From NCBI RefSeq assembly GCF_000955955.1, contig NZ_JYJG01000059.1, positions 1 through 64,000 of the forward strand: 64,000 nt of DNA, read 5' to 3'. This document shows, one piece after another, positions 12,424 to 20,361 of the stretch. The notes under the pieces were generated by a model, which was not told the DNA's origin, made no database searches, and saw only the letters and a list, made by a program, of their open reading frames with translations. Every line of letters begins with the position of its first letter. The stretch's first letter is position 1. A program made the position numbers and the translations under genes. Source of the DNA: Lentzea aerocolonigenes. GTDB lineage: Bacteria > Actinomycetota > Actinomycetes > Mycobacteriales > Pseudonocardiaceae.

Positions 12424-13657
12424 GTCCGTCGATCGGCGCCTGGCCCTGAGTCCACCGGGCCAGGCGTTGTGCTTTGCCCACCTCGGTGCGCGGGAGCTTG
12501 CCCGGTTCGAGCACGAGGACCTGGCACGTGATGCCCAGCCGTTCCTTGAGGTCCTGGCCGAGCTTGGCCTTTATGTCCTGTGTGGACTCGACAACCACGT
12601 GCAGTTGTGCCGTGGTCGTGCGGCGGTCCTCGACGATCAGGTAGTGCGGGCTCGCGTGCTCGAGAACGACTGCCTCGATCTCCGTCGGGAACACGTTGAC
12701 GCCGCGGATGATGAGCATGTCGTCCTTGCGCCCCTTGAGCTTGCTCATTCGTTTCAGCGTCCTCTGACCTGCTGGCTCGTGGAGGCTCGCTATGTCGCCC
12801 GTGCGGTACCTCAGCAGCGGCATTCCGGTCTTGGTGAGCGTGGTGAAGATGAGCTCGCCCTGATCGGTCTCCGGGTAGAAGTGGTCCTCGGCGATGTTCA
12901 GAAGTCCTTCGGAGTCAAGGGATTCGCACGCCACGCCCGGACCGATCACTTCGGACAGCCCGTAGATGTCGAGCGCTCTGATGTTCAGTCGTTGCTGGAT
13001 CTCCTGACGCATCTCCTCGGTCCACGGCTCGGCGCCGAAGATGCCGACCTCGATGCTCGTTCTCTGGAGGTCGTCCGCGAGCCTGAGCGCGTAGGACGGT
13101 GTGCAGCAAAGGATGTCCGGCTTCAGGTCCTCGATGAGCCTGATCTGCCGCTCGGTCATGCCACCGGACATGGGAATGACCGTGGCTCCGAGTTTCAGCC
13201 CGCCGTGATGCACCCCGAGCCCGCCGGTGAAAAGCCCGTAGCCGTAAGCGTTGTGGATGGTCGACTTCGTGGTGGCCCCAGCACCTTTCAGAGCCCTGGC
13301 CATGACCTCGGCCCAAATCTCGATGTCGTTGGCGGTGTAGGGAATGAGCGTCGGCCGGCCCCCGGTGCCCGACGACCCGTGCACACACACGATCTCTTCC
13401 TCAGGCGCGATCCGCAGCCCGAACGGGTAGTGGTCCCACAAGTCCTGCTTGCTGATCGTCGGCAGCAGGTGGATCTCGTCGAGCGTGACGTCTGTGCCGC
13501 GCGTCACGCCGGCTTCCCTGATCTTGCGCCCTTGGAAGTTGTCGGTGCCGAGCAGTCTGTCGACGAGGTCCCGCAAGCGCTGTTCCTGCAGCTCGCGACG
13601 TGCCTCGGGGTCCATGCACTCGATCTTCGGGTCGAACGGCGCTCCGGCGGTCATCAC
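12416..13657 (-). CDS. paaK: Phenylacetate-CoA ligase
   Basis: A 413-residue ANL-superfamily adenylating enzyme matching PaaK in length. Motifs are the P-loop-like VHGSSGTGGRPTLIPYT (about residue 95), YGLSEVIGPGVACE (about 240), the ATP-ribose Asp in LRYRTGDIASL (about 310), and the C-terminal hinge and catalytic region RGVNVFPTEIEAVV with PRTEVGKAQRL. It activates phenylacetate to phenylacetyl-CoA in the cytoplasm. No other paa genes are near, so it may be a relocated single gene. Start may be GTG 13657 or the ATG immediately following. Confidence 0.88.
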   Translation of the reverse strand: MMTAGAPFDPKIECMDPEARRELQEQRLRDLVDRLLGTDNFQGRKIREAGVTRGTDVTLDEIHLLPTISKQDLWDHYPFGLRIAPEEEIVCVHGSSGTGGRPTLIPYTANDIEIWAEVMARALKGAGATTKSTIHNAYGYGLFTGGLGVHHGGLKLGATVIPMSGGMTERQIRLIEDLKPDILCCTPSYALRLADDLQRTSIEVGIFGAEPWTEEMRQEIQQRLNIRALDIYGLSEVIGPGVACESLDSEGLLNIAEDHFYPETDQGELIFTTLTKTGMPLLRYRTGDIASLHEPAGQRTLKRMSKLKGRKDDMLIIRGVNVFPTEIEAVVLEHASPHYLIVEDRRTTTAQLHVVVESTQDIKAKLGQDLKERLGITCQVLVLEPGKLPRTEVGKAQRLARWTQGQAPIDGLT

Positions 13658-13777
13658 CCGGTCCTACCAGCCCGAATGCGGTTTGGATACCCCCGATTTT
13701 TATCTCGTGGACGTCTTGATGTACGGTATTGCCACACGAGAACGACGGGGAAACCCGCCGGGAACGTGGACCTTCAA

Positions 13778-13853
13778 GGGGCTGTGGCGCAGCTGGTAGC
13801 GCATCACACTGGCAGTGTGAGGGTCAGGGGTTCGAGTCCCCTCAGCTCCACCA
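13778..13853 (+). tRNA. tRNA-Ala (GGC)
   Basis: A complete cloverleaf can be drawn by hand. Acceptor GGGGCTG pairs with CAGCTCC (one G-U). The anticodon arm is CACACTGGCAGTGTG with anticodon GGC, and the T arm is GGGGTTCGAGTCCCC. Discriminator A is followed by an encoded CCA (13851-13853). The GGC anticodon assigns alanine. The 3' half is overlapped on the opposite strand by the prophage integrase frame, marking this gene as the likely attachment site. Confidence 0.95.
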
Positions 13854-15459
13854 AAGAACTACATACACGAACACCCTGAGGGGCGGAGTCCGATATACCG
13901 GGCTCCGCCCCTTCGGCGTTCGCGGCATCGGCGGGTGCGGGGGTTTGCGGCACTCGGAAGACGGGGACCATACGGCCCGGTCCGGTCAGCTTGACCTTGA
14001 CTACGAACGTCTCTACTACGGCCTTGCGTTGGTTGGGGTTGCCCGCCTTAATGATGGTCCGGATGTTGTGGTTGACCTGTTTGAGGGTGGCAGCGTCAGG
14101 CATGGTGGGCTCGTTCTCCAGCTCTTCCCGGAGTTCGGCCTCGCGTGCGCGGAGTTGCTTCTGTGTGGTGCGGTAGCCGCGTACTCGTTCCTTGGCGGCT
14201 TCGTCATCGGCGTCGAACAGGTCGTCCTCGAACGCATCCAGGTACTTGTCGATCTTCGCCGTGACCGTGGTGAGCTTCGTCTTGATGGTCTTGAGTTCGG
14301 CGGTCACCTTGTCGTGGCTGGACTCGTAGACCTTGCGGGCTTCGTTGACGGCGTCGCGGATGAGGTCGAGCTGGTTGCCGTAGAAGCTGGCGACGGAGTC
14401 GAGTAGGGCGTTGTCGAGCGCGTCGGCGTTGATGCGGTCTTGGTCGCAGGCCTCCTTGCCGTACTTCATGCGCTTCATGCACGTGTAGTAGCGGTAGGTC
14501 TTGGTCTTGCCGGTGGCGCTGGTGCCGATCATCGCGTGCTTGCACTTGGGGCAGTTGATACGGCCGGTGGCCACGTAGTCGGAGTTGTTCGTGGCGCGGC
14601 GCGAGTGGCTGTCGCCGCGTGAGTCCATGATGCGTTCGGCTTCGGCGAACTGCTCGGGCGTGATGATGGCGGGGTGCGCGTCCAGGGTGATGACGTCGCG
14701 GTAGTGGATCTCCCCGAGGTAGACGCGGTTCTCCAGGATGGTGAGAACCCGTTTGAAGGCCCAGAGTCCGCCGCTTCGGGTGCGGTACCCGCGTTCGTTG
14801 AGCTCGTTGGCGATCGAGCGGGACCCGATCCGGTCCTTTGTGTACAGGTCGAACATCAGCCGGATCACGACGGCCTCGGCCTCGTCCACCACGAGCTTGT
14901 GAGTGGCCGGGTCCTTGCCGTAGCCGGGTGGCGTATAGCCGCCCTTCCACTCCCCGGCCTCGGCCTTCTTCTCCATGCCCGCCGTGACGCGGTCCACGAT
15001 CAGGTCACGCTCGAACTGCGCGAACATCGAGAGCAGCTGAAGCATCATGCGGCCGACCGGGGTGGAGGTGTCGAACGGCTCGGTGGCGGAGCGGAACGCC
15101 ACGCCGACGCTTTCCAGCTCGTCCAGCAGCGTGACGGTGTCACGCAGGTTGCGGGAGAACCGGTCCACCCGGTACACGAGCAACACGTCGATCATGTTCG
15201 CTTTGGCCCACTGCATCGCCTTTTGCAGGTCGGGCCGGTCGGTGTTCTTTCCGGACGCGTCGTCCTTGAACTTCTTGACGATCTTCCAGCCGGGCTGCGA
15301 CTGGACATAGGCCTCCAGCCGGGTGTCCTGGGCCTCGATCGAGTAGGGCTGGTTCTCGTCGTCGGTGCTGCGCCGCATGTAGACGCCGACCCGCACGGTG
15401 TCCAGGTCGAGCCCCGCCGCAGCGTTGCCGACCTTCTTCGCTCGTGTCCGCCTAGACAA
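13804..15459 (-). CDS. Large serine integrase
   Basis: A 551-residue large serine recombinase that integrates and, with a directionality factor, excises the prophage. The resolvase domain has the nucleophile Ser31 in VGVYMRRSTDDENQPYSIEAQ and the LLVYRVDRFSRNLRD arginine/aspartate motif (about residues 95-110). The recombinase domain, a zinc ribbon (CPKCKHAM to YYTCMKRM, about 295-325) and a long coiled coil follow. The last 15 codons and the stop lie within the tRNA-Ala gene on the other strand, and the preceding ~20 codons pass through a hairpin (13879-13913). The native C-terminus was therefore probably altered by integration. TTG at 15459 has a GGGGGAA site five bases upstream. Confidence 0.92.
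   Translation of the reverse strand: MSRRTRAKKVGNAAAGLDLDTVRVGVYMRRSTDDENQPYSIEAQDTRLEAYVQSQPGWKIVKKFKDDASGKNTDRPDLQKAMQWAKANMIDVLLVYRVDRFSRNLRDTVTLLDELESVGVAFRSATEPFDTSTPVGRMMLQLLSMFAQFERDLIVDRVTAGMEKKAEAGEWKGGYTPPGYGKDPATHKLVVDEAEAVVIRLMFDLYTKDRIGSRSIANELNERGYRTRSGGLWAFKRVLTILENRVYLGEIHYRDVITLDAHPAIITPEQFAEAERIMDSRGDSHSRRATNNSDYVATGRINCPKCKHAMIGTSATGKTKTYRYYTCMKRMKYGKEACDQDRINADALDNALLDSVASFYGNQLDLIRDAVNEARKVYESSHDKVTAELKTIKTKLTTVTAKIDKYLDAFEDDLFDADDEAAKERVRGYRTTQKQLRAREAELREELENEPTMPDAATLKQVNHNIRTIIKAGNPNQRKAVVETFVVKVKLTGPGRMVPVFRVPQTPAPADAANAEGAEPGISDSAPQGVRVCSSLVELRGLEPLTLTLPV
13879..13913 (+). terminator. Hairpin just downstream of tRNA-Ala
   Basis: An inverted repeat AGGGGCGGAG...CTCCGCCCCT with a short GC extension (TCC/GGG) begins 26 bases after the tRNA CCA and is followed by TTCGG. 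It looks like the tRNA terminator. It lies inside the last part of the integrase frame and encodes low-complexity residues there (AEGAEPGISDSAPQ), so either the frame is extended into host DNA or the phage carries its own terminator copy. Confidence 0.6.
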
Positions 15460-15522
15460 TGATGTTCCCCCAAGTATTCACCGCGCACGCGCGAGAAAGC
15501 GCGGTTTTTGGCATGGCTCTAC

Positions 15523-15560
15523 CAATTCCGGAATTGCTCTCGGTCATGTCTCGGAATATA
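15523..15560 (-). promoter_or_regulatory. Putative integrase promoter/operator
   Basis: Upstream of the integrase start is a perfect 14-base palindrome, CAATTCCGGAATTG (15523-15536). About 20 bases further upstream, in the integrase direction, is a TATATT -10-like hexamer (complement of 15555-15560). A related imperfect palindrome CATTCCAGGAATTG lies at 15613-15626. Palindromes at these positions suggest an operator where a repressor controls integrase. No -35 box is convincing. Confidence 0.4.
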
Positions 15561-15592
15561 GCATTACTGGTCGGCTATTGTTGAGATGCAAT

Positions 15593-15727
15593 TCACGTGG
15601 AACGCTGGGATTCATTCCAGGAATTGATGAGGGTGGCGAGTTCATTTACCGCGTGCGCGCGCTGCGCGTCGTCCAGGGGCTCGGTCTCGATGTGGTCGAC
15701 CGTCCAGGCCTGGGCTGCTGTCGTCAT
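15593..15727 (-). CDS. Small phage protein, 44 residues
   Basis: A short open frame beginning MTTAAQAWTVDHIETEP and ending NSWNESQRST, preceded by a GGAG eight bases before the ATG. It lies between the lysis genes and the integrase on the phage strand. Composition looks like a real acidic soluble protein. I do not recognise it; a small DNA-binding or excision accessory protein is possible from position only. Confidence 0.45.
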   Translation of the reverse strand: MTTAAQAWTVDHIETEPLDDAQRAHAVNELATLINSWNESQRST

Positions 15728-15755
15728 TCGTGGGCTCCGCGAGGGCCGGGCGCGG

Positions 15756-15787
15756 GAGCCCCCAGGCCAGCGCGAGGCCTGGGGCTC
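15756..15787 (-). terminator. Hairpin after the lysis genes
   Basis: Inverted repeat GAGCCCCCAGGCC / GGCCTGGGGCTC separated by seven bases, 38 bases beyond the stop of the holin-like gene in its direction of transcription. There is no strong T run, as is common in actinomycetes. Confidence 0.55.
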
Positions 15788-15824
15788 CTCGCGCTGGTGG
15801 GCGTTGGCTAGGTGTGCTGGATCG

Positions 15825-16235
15825 TCAGTCGAGGTCGAGCGGGACGAGCGCCCGGCCGGCGTCGTCGCGCGGGTCGAACGTCGGAGTCACCCGACGCTCG
15901 CCGGCGAGGGCCACGCCGAACGCGCCGAGCAGCGCGAGAACCGCGGAGACGGTGCCGTTGATGGCGTCGGCCTGGCCGGTGGTGAGCAGGCCGGATCCAA
16001 CCAGCCAGGAGACCAGCGCGGTGATCAGGCCTACCCAGGTGGCGACGGCGCGCAGCGGGCGGGGACGGGGATCGAGCAAGAGATAGTCCTCCTTGTTGGG
16101 TTGGGTGTCGTCGTGGCGTTCGAGCCACAGCACGGCGGCCCGGCTGCCCTTGATCAGCAGCCAGAGCACGAGGGCAAGGGAGATGACCCAGTGCCCGCCG
16201 GGGGTGAGCTCGGCGGGCACCGGTTCCGGGGTCAT
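15825..16235 (-). CDS. Putative holin-like membrane protein
   Basis: A 136-residue protein with two or three hydrophobic segments (WVISLALVLWLLIKGSRAAVLWL; AVATWVGLITALVSWLVGSGLL; INGTVSAVLALLGAFGVALAG) and a charged C-terminal tail. Its ATG overlaps the endolysin stop (ATGA). A small polytopic membrane protein directly coupled to an endolysin is the expected arrangement for a holin, which would permeabilise the membrane at lysis. Family not recognised by sequence. Confidence 0.65.
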   Translation of the reverse strand: MTPEPVPAELTPGGHWVISLALVLWLLIKGSRAAVLWLERHDDTQPNKEDYLLLDPRPRPLRAVATWVGLITALVSWLVGSGLLTTGQADAINGTVSAVLALLGAFGVALAGERRVTPTFDPRDDAGRALVPLDLD

Positions 16236-16978
16236 GGGCGGATGAGGTCGGCCCAGTCGTCCCACCAGACCTCGCCCCAGCGGGTCGTCTGGTTGGGGCG
16301 GTGGGCGCGCTGCCAGGCGGCGACGGAGTCCTTGGTTTCCTGTTCGTAGATGCCGTCTGCCCAGCCGGGGTAGTTCGGGGCGAAGCCGAGGCGCTGCAAC
16401 ACCTGCTGGATGAGCCGGACGTAGTACTGCTCGTTCGGGATGCCGCCCATCGACTCGGGCGCGCCGCCGTGGGACTCGTTCGGCCCGGTGATCAACCCGA
16501 AGTAGTGGCCTTCGGGCAGCGGGAAGCGTGGCTTTGTCGGTGGCCGGGACGGTGGCGGAGTGCTGGCACCGCCGAGGATCGGCAGGTCCCACTGCCTCGG
16601 GTCGTCGCACAGCGGGGAGGCCACGACCGACAGGTGGAAATGGGAGGTGTGCGGGTTGCTGCCGGAGTAGCGAACCCACTGCCACGGGTTGAACTGCGGC
16701 CGGGTGTCCATGATCAGCCCGTTGGCGATCACATACTTAATCCTGGCGTCCTTAGACGCCTGGAGTTCGTCGGTGATGCGGTCGATGTCCACGCCGCTGG
16801 CGGGGTCGTGGGTGATGTCGATGGCGGTGACGATGCCGCCGTACCACGGGGAGTGGTCGCTGGTGGCGTCGTGGTTCTCGTCGCCGATGGTTCCGTCGCT
16901 GGCCTTGTTGCGGCCGGGGAACTTGGCGTTGAACTGGTCTCGGAGGGTGAGCAAGCTGCGCGCTACGCGCCAGGCCAT
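16232..16978 (-). CDS. Phage endolysin: M15-like peptidase with peptidoglycan-binding tail
   Basis: A 248-residue lysin. Residues about 25-125 carry a zinc-peptidase pattern like the D-Ala-D-Ala carboxypeptidase/M15 fold: HDATSDHSPWYGGIVTAIDITHD supplies the first His and Asp, and SNPHTSHFHLSV the HxH. A proline-rich linker (TPPPSRPPTKPRFPLP) leads to a C-terminal domain with YYVRLIQQVLQRLGF and WADGIYEQETKDSVAAWQRAH, typical of peptidoglycan-binding repeats. It should cleave peptidoglycan cross-links at the end of the lytic cycle. The ATG at 16978 has an AGGAAGAG site five bases upstream. Confidence 0.85.
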   Translation of the reverse strand: MAWRVARSLLTLRDQFNAKFPGRNKASDGTIGDENHDATSDHSPWYGGIVTAIDITHDPASGVDIDRITDELQASKDARIKYVIANGLIMDTRPQFNPWQWVRYSGSNPHTSHFHLSVVASPLCDDPRQWDLPILGGASTPPPSRPPTKPRFPLPEGHYFGLITGPNESHGGAPESMGGIPNEQYYVRLIQQVLQRLGFAPNYPGWADGIYEQETKDSVAAWQRAHRPNQTTRWGEVWWDDWADLIRP

Positions 16979-17000
16979 GTGATCTCTTCCTGTTGGTGGG

Positions 17001-17037
17001 CAACAAAAAACGGCCGTCACCGGGCGGTGACGGCCGT
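17001..17037 (-). terminator. Intrinsic terminator between tail and lysis genes
   Basis: A 12-bp perfect stem (ACGGCCGTCACC/GGTGACGGCCGT, loop of four) is followed, on the minus strand, by TTTTTTG. This is a textbook rho-independent terminator placed between gene 17054-17347 and the endolysin. The lysis genes may therefore need their own promoter or antitermination. Confidence 0.85.
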
Positions 17038-17053
17038 TCGTTTCGGGGGTGGG

Positions 17054-17347
17054 TTAGGTGTGGCGCCGCACGGCGGCGGCGATGTCCTCGGCCTGGCGGC
17101 GGCGTTCGCGTTCGCGGTCGAGCTCGTCTTCGACCTCGCCGAGCCGGTCTTCGACTTCCACGAGGCGGGCGCGCAGGGCGGTGATCTCGGCTGCGTGCGC
17201 GGTTTCGCGGGCTGCCAGGGCTTTGAGGTATTCGGCGCGGTCTGACCGGTTGGTGGTCATGAGCCGGTGGTTGGCGGTGAGCAGGTAGCCCACGACGATC
17301 ACGAGCGCTCCGGCCACGCCGAGCTGGGGCAGCAGGGAGGGGTCCAT
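17054..17347 (-). CDS. Small membrane protein with coiled coil (possible second holin)
   Basis: A 97-residue protein with an N-terminal transmembrane helix (GVAGALVIVVGYLLTA, about 10-25) and a long charged coiled coil (LVEVEDRLGEVEDELDRERERRRQAED). The start has a GGGGAGG site. Single-pass, coiled-coil proteins next to endolysins are often class III holins or spanin-like lysis factors. It lies upstream of the terminator and so is cotranscribed with the tail genes. Confidence 0.6.
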   Translation of the reverse strand: MDPSLLPQLGVAGALVIVVGYLLTANHRLMTTNRSDRAEYLKALAARETAHAAEITALRARLVEVEDRLGEVEDELDRERERRRQAEDIAAAVRRHT

Positions 17348-17372
17348 CTACCTCCCCTCAACAGGTCGAGGG

Positions 17373-19595
17373 TCAGGGAACGCGGATGCCCTCGCGGATC
17401 AGGGCATCGCGGGCGGCGGGGTCGACGGCGGGGTCTGGGTTCAGACCGGTGTCGGTGGGGACGCCAGGGCTGGTGGTGGCACGTAGGGTGAGGAATTGGC
17501 GGATGCGGCCGGTGCCGTCGCCGCTGGTGCGGATGCCGATGACCCACGCCGAGGTGTCCAGGGCCGCGCCGACCTCGTCCACGACCCGCACGAGGTCGCC
17601 CAGCGTGATCCGCGGATCGGGCAGGATCTCGACGTCTCCGAGGACCGGAAGTGGTTGCGCGGCAACGGAGAGCAGGTAGTTAGCGATGCGTCCGGCGGTG
17701 TTGACGTTCTGAATCCACGGTGTGGCGGGGACTTGGTAGACCTGCGCGCCGTAGCGGGTGCGGCTGGTGGTGTCGTAGCGCCGGGTGGACAACCTCGTCG
17801 GGCTACCCGATGCCAGACGCGGAGACCAGATCACCAGCGACGGCGTCCCGCTGGAGGTGGAGAGGTACAGCGTCGAGCTGGTGAGGTTGCGGAAGGTCAC
17901 GCGCAGGGTCGCGCCGTCGCGTTCGGTGGTCGACTCGACGAACCCGTTCACGGCGCCGCTGCCACTGCCGGTGGAGGTAGCGAACCGGACCCGGCTGCCG
18001 GTGGTCGGTTGGTTGCTGGCGTAGACGACCGGGGGCGGGGAGTCGTACTCGCTCACGTCGTAGTCGTAGGTGAACGTGCGCGTCTGGAACCCGAGCAGGG
18101 ACGGCACGAAGGTTTCGGTGAACCGCTCGGACGGTGTGCCGGGCGTGTAGGTCTGATACGGGACGTCGATGGTGTTGCGGATCGCGTCGATCGCCTCCGA
18201 CACCCGCAAGGACGCGATCTCCCGCGCCGAGGTCACCTTGAGGAAGGTCTGGCCGGGTGTCGTGAAGCGGGTGTTGTTGCGGTAGCGGAACACCCCGTAG
18301 GGGTCGAACTCGGCCGTGGCCTGCTCGGCCTGGGCCACGCTGGTGATCACGTCCCAGGCAGAGCCCTGCACCGGCGGGATCGCCCGAAGCTCCGAGGTGA
18401 CCTGGTCGAGCACCGCGCCACGGGTCCAGGTCTGCGTGAACTCCTGCCGTGTCATCGGGTTCTCGCGCAACGAGACCTGCACGGCCTCGATCGGCAACGC
18501 ACTGGTGAGTTCGATGTAGTTGAGCTGCGACCAGCCGAGTTCGCGGAACGCGCCCATGTCGGTCTCGCGGTAGGAGCCGCTGCCTTTGTCGATGAAGTAG
18601 CGGGCGGAGGGTGTGCGGCCGTTCCAGGTCCAGTGCACGCCGATGTGGTAGATGCCCGCGAACCGGATGCCCATTGCGGCGTCGCCTTTGACGGTGCCGC
18701 CGGTGCCGGTCGCGCCGATGTTCATCTGGTCTTCGTTGAAGTCGAACCAGTAGTAGATGTCGTTGATCTCGTTGTCCGCCTGGAACACCATCTTGAGCTC
18801 GACGCGGTTTCCGGACGCCTGCAAGGTGGTGCGGTCCACCCAGAACTCGGTGAACAGGCCGCGTCCGCTCACGGTCGTGCGGGTGCGCGGGTCCCAGCGG
18901 ACGGTGAACGGCTGCGAGCCGGGAACGGCGGCCATCTCCCACGGTGCACGGTCGCGCCGGTAGGTCAGCGAGTTCGGGGTGTGTTCGCGGTAGAACCCGA
19001 TGTCCGGGACCACGCCGCCGTGCATCGAGGCGTACAGCGTGCAGGCCTCGCGCGGTGGCGGCGCGCTGTGAATGCCGCCCTCGCGCAACAGGTGGTCCAC
19101 CACCCACGTGCCGGACGCGATCGGGCTGCTGTTCGCGGAGAGGACGGCGGGCAGGCGGGCGGCGTCGCGCAGCTTCTCGGCCCCGTCGAGCGCGGATACG
19201 GCGACGGTGCCGGTTCCGCTGTCGGCGGCGCGGTCGCGGACCTGGCCGCGGAAGCCGGGCAGGACCTCGCCCGCCAGGCCCCAGCCGTGGGTGACGGACT
19301 GGCCGGGCCGGGCTACGTCGCCCGTGTCGTGTGGGGCGTATGGGGAGTAGAGCTGTGCGGCGGTCTTGTCGTCCTTGCCGGTGAGGGTGAGCCGGAGTTC
19401 GGCGGCGGCGCTGCCGTTGACCGCGCGCATCGGCGCGGGAAGGTCGGTGTCGTAGGAGCGATCCAGCGTCCACGAGGTGGTTTGGTCGGTGAGGTCGCGG
19501 CCGGCGAGCCGGGTCAGGCTGGTGTTGGTGCGCTCGGCGTCGAACAGGGCATTGGTGAGGTTTCCGCTAGCTGGGAGTACGGCGCACCTCCACAA
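17373..19595 (-). CDS. Large minor tail / tail-tip protein
   Basis: A 740-residue protein in the position of the tail-tip or baseplate hub gene, directly after the distal-tail-like gene. It looks beta-rich, with repeated Thr/Ser/Gly stretches. A central ~150-residue section (DIYYWFDFNEDQMNIGATG to YFIDKGSGSYRETDMG) resembles a lectin-like jelly-roll and could bind host surface glycans. The C-terminal part (PVLGDVEILPDPRITLGDLVRVVDEVG) resembles tail-hub domains. Start uncertain: the frame opens at TTG 19595 and overlaps the upstream gene by 29 bases, with a GGAGG just inside the frame. Confidence 0.7.
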   Translation of the reverse strand: MWRCAVLPASGNLTNALFDAERTNTSLTRLAGRDLTDQTTSWTLDRSYDTDLPAPMRAVNGSAAAELRLTLTGKDDKTAAQLYSPYAPHDTGDVARPGQSVTHGWGLAGEVLPGFRGQVRDRAADSGTGTVAVSALDGAEKLRDAARLPAVLSANSSPIASGTWVVDHLLREGGIHSAPPPREACTLYASMHGGVVPDIGFYREHTPNSLTYRRDRAPWEMAAVPGSQPFTVRWDPRTRTTVSGRGLFTEFWVDRTTLQASGNRVELKMVFQADNEINDIYYWFDFNEDQMNIGATGTGGTVKGDAAMGIRFAGIYHIGVHWTWNGRTPSARYFIDKGSGSYRETDMGAFRELGWSQLNYIELTSALPIEAVQVSLRENPMTRQEFTQTWTRGAVLDQVTSELRAIPPVQGSAWDVITSVAQAEQATAEFDPYGVFRYRNNTRFTTPGQTFLKVTSAREIASLRVSEAIDAIRNTIDVPYQTYTPGTPSERFTETFVPSLLGFQTRTFTYDYDVSEYDSPPPVVYASNQPTTGSRVRFATSTGSGSGAVNGFVESTTERDGATLRVTFRNLTSSTLYLSTSSGTPSLVIWSPRLASGSPTRLSTRRYDTTSRTRYGAQVYQVPATPWIQNVNTAGRIANYLLSVAAQPLPVLGDVEILPDPRITLGDLVRVVDEVGAALDTSAWVIGIRTSGDGTGRIRQFLTLRATTSPGVPTDTGLNPDPAVDPAARDALIREGIRVP

Positions 19596-20355
19596 GAGAC
19601 AGCGTGAGGTCGTGGTGCGGTGGCCGGGCCTTGTCGGTGTAGCCGGTGACCGTCATGGCGGGGCAGCCGTCGCCGAGCGCGCCCAGTTCGCCGGGCGTGA
19701 GTGGGTCACCCATGCGCAGCAGGGCCGGGCCGATCGGCTTGGTTCCGGTCCACGCCTTGAAGACGAGCCGGGGCAACACGATCTCGGCCCCGGCGGGAGG
19801 CACGGCGGTCAGCGGCGAGGCCGGTCCGAATGAGCCGCGGAACTCAAAGTCCTCTGTGTAGAAGGTCAGCTGGCATTGCGCTTCGGGTAGCGCGGCGGCC
19901 ATGTGGACGGGCAGTCCAGGAACGACGGGGAAGCCGAACCAGTGCCTGTGGCTGTAGGTGAGCTGGTCTCCCTCGCGGGGGTCGGTGAGGGTCATGACGT
20001 GGTCGGCGCGCTCGGTGAACGTTCCCCACGTGGATGGCGAATACGCCGAGCGCGGGCCGTAGCCCTGCGATTGCCCGCCTTCCAGCAGGTTGCGTGAGGC
20101 GGGGTCGATCACCACGAGCGGGCCGGGGCCGTACACGTTGCGCGCCAATGCTTCGATCCACTGTGCTTCGGTGTCGGCCATCGCCGACCAGGACAGCGTG
20201 AGCCGCCGGGGCGGCGTGGCCAGGCGGGTTGTGGTGATCCCGCCTGACAGCGCCGCGAACTCCTCGATTCCGAGCTGGACGGAGCGGTCGAACTCCGTTG
20301 CCGCCTGGCGTACTTCGCCTACCTTGCCGAGCGGGCCGATCCACAACGAACCCAA
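19567..20355 (-). CDS. Distal-tail-like (Dit) phage protein
   Basis: A 262-residue protein between the tape measure and the tail-tip gene, the usual place for the distal tail protein that attaches the tip to the tube. It has an N-terminal MGSLWIGPLGKVGEV and a beta-rich middle (LPVHMAAALPEAQCQLTFYTEDFEFRGSFGP). The TTG start at 20355 has GGAGGT eight bases upstream. Assignment rests mainly on gene order and length. Confidence 0.65.
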   Translation of the reverse strand: MGSLWIGPLGKVGEVRQAATEFDRSVQLGIEEFAALSGGITTTRLATPPRRLTLSWSAMADTEAQWIEALARNVYGPGPLVVIDPASRNLLEGGQSQGYGPRSAYSPSTWGTFTERADHVMTLTDPREGDQLTYSHRHWFGFPVVPGLPVHMAAALPEAQCQLTFYTEDFEFRGSFGPASPLTAVPPAGAEIVLPRLVFKAWTGTKPIGPALLRMGDPLTPGELGALGDGCPAMTVTGYTDKARPPHHDLTLSLVEVRRTPS

Positions 20356-20361
20356 CGGCGC

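Noticed and set aside
17496..19607. Very long plus-strand open frame opposite the tail-tip gene
   Set aside because: Arg/Gly/Ala-rich shadow of the minus-strand tail gene, with no domain, no ribosome-binding site and no synteny. The same applies to long plus-strand frames at 7186-9351 and 27723-29780.
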